NCBI RefSeq assembly: GCF_034140825.1
Contig: NC_089037.1
Location: forward strand, 3,197,501-3,261,500
Source of the DNA: Oryza sativa Japonica Group
Taxonomy: Eukaryota; Streptophyta; Magnoliopsida; Poales; Poaceae
DNA: 64,000 nt
Reading direction: 5' to 3'
A program made the position numbers and the translations under genes. The notes beneath the pieces were generated by a model. The model saw only the letters and a program-made list of their open reading frames with translations, had not been told where the DNA came from and searched no databases. Positions 60,457 to 64,000 of this stretch are shown piece after piece. Position 1 is the first letter of the stretch. Each line of letters starts with the position of its first letter.

Positions 60457-60634
60457 TAGTAATATCAAATAATTAGAAGGGTCGTCTAGTCCACCACCTT
60501 GTGGAGCTAGCCGGAAGACTCCTGGGTGTTTCTCGGATATGGTTCGGTGAGATTTGGACTTTCCTTATTTCCTCTTGTATTATTACGATAGCAAATTAAT
60601 CTGTTACAACTGGTATAAACGCGTACTATATAAG

Positions 60635-61161
60635 TAGGGATGGCAGTGGGTCGGGTTGGGCACGGGTAGAGCAAAACCATGCCCGACCCGATGCCCGACT
60701 TTGCCCGCCCAAACCCTACCCACTAGAGTTAGCGGGCAAAACTCCGTGCCCGTACCCATGCCCAGCGGGCGCGGGTATATCCGGCGGGTACCCAATGGAT
60801 CTCACTTGAATAATAACTTGAAAGATATGTAATTTAACAAAGAGAAATAAAATAAAAAATTTATGAAATTATTGGTTATCAACAATAATTTGAATTACAA
60901 CATAACTTAGTATCAGTTAGCATCACAAATGAACCGAGAGAAATGGTATAAGAATTAAGAAATGAGTCAAACTTAGCTAATACATATGTATCGGGTTGGG
61001 CATGGGTTACCCACGGGTAAAAAATCAAACCCGCCTATTGCCCATAACGTCTTCGGGTCTCGGTCGGACATGCCCATGGGTAAAAAGTCACACCCACGCC
61101 CGTGCCCATCGGGTCGGGTATCCACGGATACCCGGACCCATGGGTAAAATTGCCATCCCTA
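60635..61161. mobile_element. Non-autonomous hAT element
   Basis: Termini TAGGGATGGC and GCCATCCCTA are perfect inverted repeats, flanked by the 8-mer TATATAAG on both sides (60627-60634 and 61162-61169), the hAT target length. The interior has subterminal runs of 'cgggtacccatggg'-like motifs. It is 527 bp with no transposase; frames in it are repeat artefacts. Confidence 0.93.
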
Positions 61162-61168
61162 TATATAA

Positions 61169-61352
61169 GGGCTTGTTCACTTTGCTATCATTTTCAACCT
61201 TACATTTTTTTTGACAAAGTTATTAAAAAAAAGTAGCTATATTTAGTTTGTTGCTAAATTTTAGTAAATACATAAGAAATCTTGCCAATTACCAAAATTT
61301 GGCAATGCCAAAACTTAGTAAGGTTGAAAATGGTAGCAAAGTGAACGAGCTC
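61169..61352. mobile_element. Tourist-type MITE, GGGC(A/T)TGTTCACTTT family
   Basis: Left terminus GGGCTTGTTCACTTTGCTA and right terminus TAGCAAAGTGAACGAGCTC are inverted repeats; TAA lies on both sides (61166-61168 and 61353-61355), the PIF/Harbinger duplication. It is the same family as 39009. Its first base is shared with the right target duplication of the adjoining hAT element. Confidence 0.85.
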
Positions 61353-61493
61353 TAAATATGGCACGGTTAAAATTAGACTTTTCTTATTTCTTTCCGTATT
61401 ACTCCGTATCCTATTAGTGTATTTCTTCCCGTAGTATTAGGATAGGAAATTAATCCGTTCTAGCTAGTAAACGCGTACTACTATTACTATATA

Positions 61494-61530
61494 CTAGTAA
61501 TATGCACGTGCTAACGCTACGGCGATATTT
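61494..61530 (-). mobile_element. Possible Helitron 3' terminus, minus strand
   Basis: On the minus strand the sequence reads GCCGTAGCGTTAGCACGTGC then ATATTACTAG followed by T, similar to the variant rice Helitron end with a hairpin and CTAG. The element would extend to higher coordinates; its start was not found. Confidence 0.4.
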
Positions 61531-63330
61531 AGTAATGCAAATTATATAATTATAAAATATATACTTTGGCAAAATAAATGTTAAACTATCTTAAAATACA
61601 AATAACCAAGCAAGGATATTATACATTAGTGTACTATATTTGTCCTAAAGATTAATTTTATATTTTTATAAATTTATTGGAGGATTAAAACAATTTATAC
61701 CTCCGCGAGCTTGTATCTAGGCTTCTTTTGAACAAAAAATAGTTACACTGGTCTCAACGAAACAGTGCATAAAACTGAATCTTCTTTCCACACACATGCT
61801 TTCTATTATTCCTGAAGCTCAAAAATTGTTGACAAATCTAAACAAGAATCACCAACAATTTTTATATCCCTTTGAATATGAAGAATCTTATCCTTCAGCA
61901 ATGGATCTTATCACATTGATTCTAAATTAAAAAAAAATCCTGCTAACTTGCACATAATTAGACATCCGCTTTATGTAGCAATGGATCTCATCACATTGAT
62001 TCTATCAACGGAGCATTATGGACAAAAAAAAAATCCAATCATTGCTATTAAAAACAGTCTTACATAGATCATCAGACCGGTCGAGCAGTAGCGGAGCCAC
62101 ATTGTCATTCGCCAAGATAATCTCGTCCGGGAAGACGTCCACCATCATTTCCTTCTTTTTTTTTTCTGATATATGCAAACGATATTTGTAACTCACTTTC
62201 CCTAAAGAAAGAACTTTAATTAAGTACAGAGACATAGAATGAACATTGTTATGCAATTCGGCAAGAGATCTGTTGGTCATATAAAAGACTAAAATAGTTG
62301 AGTGCATACCGTGTCAATACACGTAGCAAGGCATCCATGGACTGAGCTGCTTGCTCCAAGTACAGACAAGCAGGAATCAACTCCATTTTAGACCAAAAAT
62401 AGTGCACCATGTATCTATATTTAGGAATCAATTCAGATAAAAATTTCTGATAAAAATGCTAACCTAGCCAGCGAGGTGCATTTCTTTCTTTTACAAGAAC
62501 CAAGGAACAGCTTACACAGAGGGCATATCGACTATTAAATCAAAGTAAGATTAATACTATTCTTTATTTCTTTAGACTGATAGAGCTTGTCCCCTACTTA
62601 CATCCTCACACAGAACTCAACACTCACTGAAGATTGCAGAGATCAATATTCATGTATCTTGATTCTGAACAATATCGATTTGACTCTCTTGCCGGAAACA
62701 TCATATAGTTCTTAGAAGTGATTTTAGCATATATAGACAAGCACGGTAAGAGCTAGCACATCAGATGGTTTGGTAGAAGAGAATTTACCACGTCCCAACA
62801 GCAGAAAATTAGCTCTCCTTACTAAATCACCATGTCCAAAGTCTCATGGTCACGGGGAAGTATCCGGTGCAATCACCTAATTCAGTGCAACTATGCAACT
62901 CTCACCTTATACCATTGGATCGAGAAATGAACGTCCGAGATTCGTCCACGTCACCATGAGTTAAAATTTAACTCCCACTAAAATTTAACTCATGAGTGAT
63001 ATTAGTCTTCTCCGCGGACGACGACTCGATGATCAGAAAAGTGACACCAATTAGACCCAAAACCCTCCCAATTCCCCCCAATCCGACTGAGACTGAACCA
63101 CAACGATTCATTTTTCAGAACACTTGATGGTTGTGTCAGGCATTGACTGAAACAAAATGACTCGCGTATGCTGAAACTGATCGATTGAAATAAGTGTTCG
63201 ATCCATGGTCACAATTTGATAAGAAGAACACCACAACAAAAAAATCGTCAGGAACTATGCTAACTGACCAAGTGATCGAACTAAACTACTTGTCTCCCTG
63301 AACTTTCCGCAGACGAAACAAATCACCGAA
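61531..63330. other. Intergenic region
   Basis: No supported gene. The phrase 'agcaatggatct(t/c)atcacattgattct' occurs twice (61899 and 61978), a short direct repeat about 80 bases apart. Minus-strand frames at 62005-62431 have no motif. Confidence 0.35.
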
Positions 63331-63359
63331 GAACATCGATCAGACTGCAAGATGGTGGA

Positions 63360-63664
63360 TTAATTTGCCGCTGGTGCTGGCAATTTGCTGCTTGATAGGC
63401 TCAGCTGTAAAAATAGAAATAAAAAAAAAACCAGCAAACCATGTCATTTTAAATTTGCAACCAAATTTGCATGAACAGTCGAACAGATGAGAAATATGAG
63501 ATGAATACCAGGAATGACTCGGCGTAGTAGCTGACGAAGGGGAAGAAAAGGTCTTGTGATTTGTCCAATTCGCACACTTTCCTGACGCTCAGCGAATCGA
63601 GCTCGACGGCGAAGATGCCGTCTTCTTCCGTGCCGACGAAGATGACGTTGGGGGTCCCCGGCAA
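63360..63664 (-). CDS. F-box-like protein, C-terminal exons (partial)
   Basis: A minus-strand exon 63664-63509 (52 codons) follows an AG acceptor and ends in donor CTG|GTATTC; an exon 63404-63360 after TTTTACAG can close the frame with TAA. The first exon reads LPGTPNVIFVGTEEDGIFAV, then ELDSLSVRKVCELD and DLFFPFVSYYAESFL. The pattern 'NVIF-V-T--G-F---L-S---RKV--------PF-S-Y' is what I recall from the C-terminal, kelch/beta-propeller-like part of rice F-box proteins. Upstream exons with an F-box are not visible in the remaining 340 bases, so it is either a gene running off the window or a remnant. The exact tail is uncertain, as another frame of the last exon ends at 63340. Confidence 0.45.
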
Positions 63665-63689
63665 CTGCGGCCAAGCACGCCCGCTCCTT

Positions 63690-64000
63690 GCTCTTGGGAT
63701 TCCCGACTTTTGCCGCTTTTCTTTTTCTCCTCTTTTCTCTCTCTGTCTGTGCGCGTCGTGTTTCTAGAAGAGGCGACGAAGTTCTGGCGGCGCGGAGGAG
63801 ATCGGCTTGGCGACGACGAGCCCGACAGCTTCTTCGGCGGTTTCGCGAGATTTGGGGCGACCGTGGGGGACGGGAGTTACGGGGAGAGGAGCGTTGGGTG
63901 GAGCGCGTGGGGAGAAAATTGCATATCTACCATTGCTCTTCGCAAAAATACCATCACTTAAATCGGTTTCACTAGAATACCACTCCCAACTAGAACGGCT
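63690..64000. other. GC-rich edge sequence
   Basis: Both strands are open for 60-90 codons (plus: 63710-63961, containing DEPDSFFGGFARFGATVGDG), but nothing was recognised. The last 80 bases ('gcatatctaccattg', 'aaaaataccatcactt', 'tagaataccactccc') look like a rice repeat edge. Confidence 0.3.

Overview
The window is nuclear DNA of a grass, almost certainly rice (Oryza). The evidence is GC-rich first exons, short GT-AG introns, many Stowaway and Tourist-type MITEs, CACTA subterminal repeats, long (TA)n tracts, and an apparent Micron element, a family known for inserting into rice (TA)n microsatellites. The kinase gene matches OsEDR1/OsACDR1, which I recall as lying on chromosome 3. The species and chromosome come from memory, not from a search.

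Layout. Bases 1-204 are the 3' end of a PPR gene (+). A repeat-rich stretch follows, then a two-exon LYR-motif gene (5195-5527, +) whose 3' UTR carries a copy of the PPR gene tail. An HSP20-like gene (7862-8350, -), several MITEs and a doubtful 40-codon reading frame (11047) come next. The EDR1-type MAPKKK has 13 exons (13287-19629, +, 1017 aa) with a Mutator-like element in one intron. Then come a PNRC-motif gene (21387-21947, +), a DUF1677 gene (24576-24860, -) and an SDE3-type RNA helicase (27954-31131, -, 959 aa). The 32-41 kb region has no gene I can support; it holds the Micron element, a 9-bp-TSD Mutator MITE, a nested Tourist pair and a Stowaway. A type I inositol polyphosphate 5-phosphatase with 11 exons (41795-44835, -, 576 aa) follows. 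The 45.5-53.7 kb region again has no gene I can support. An unrecognised acidic open frame lies at 53792-54445 (-). The right end is a transposon pile-up (two or three Helitron 3' ends, a TRIM, a CACTA element, a hAT element and a Tourist MITE), then a partial F-box-like C-terminal exon pair (63360-63664, -).

The genes do not form a pathway. They are independent housekeeping, signalling and RNA-silencing genes: EDR1 (defence and senescence MAPK signalling), SDE3 (RNA silencing), 5-phosphatase (inositol phosphate and phosphoinositide turnover), a PNRC-like protein (possible mRNA decapping link) and a LYR protein (mitochondrial). I found no previously undescribed multi-gene system. The most informative structures are transposon order relations, the duplicated PPR tail, a perfect 73-bp inverted repeat in a probable 5' UTR intron, and a minimal poly(A) retroposition scar.
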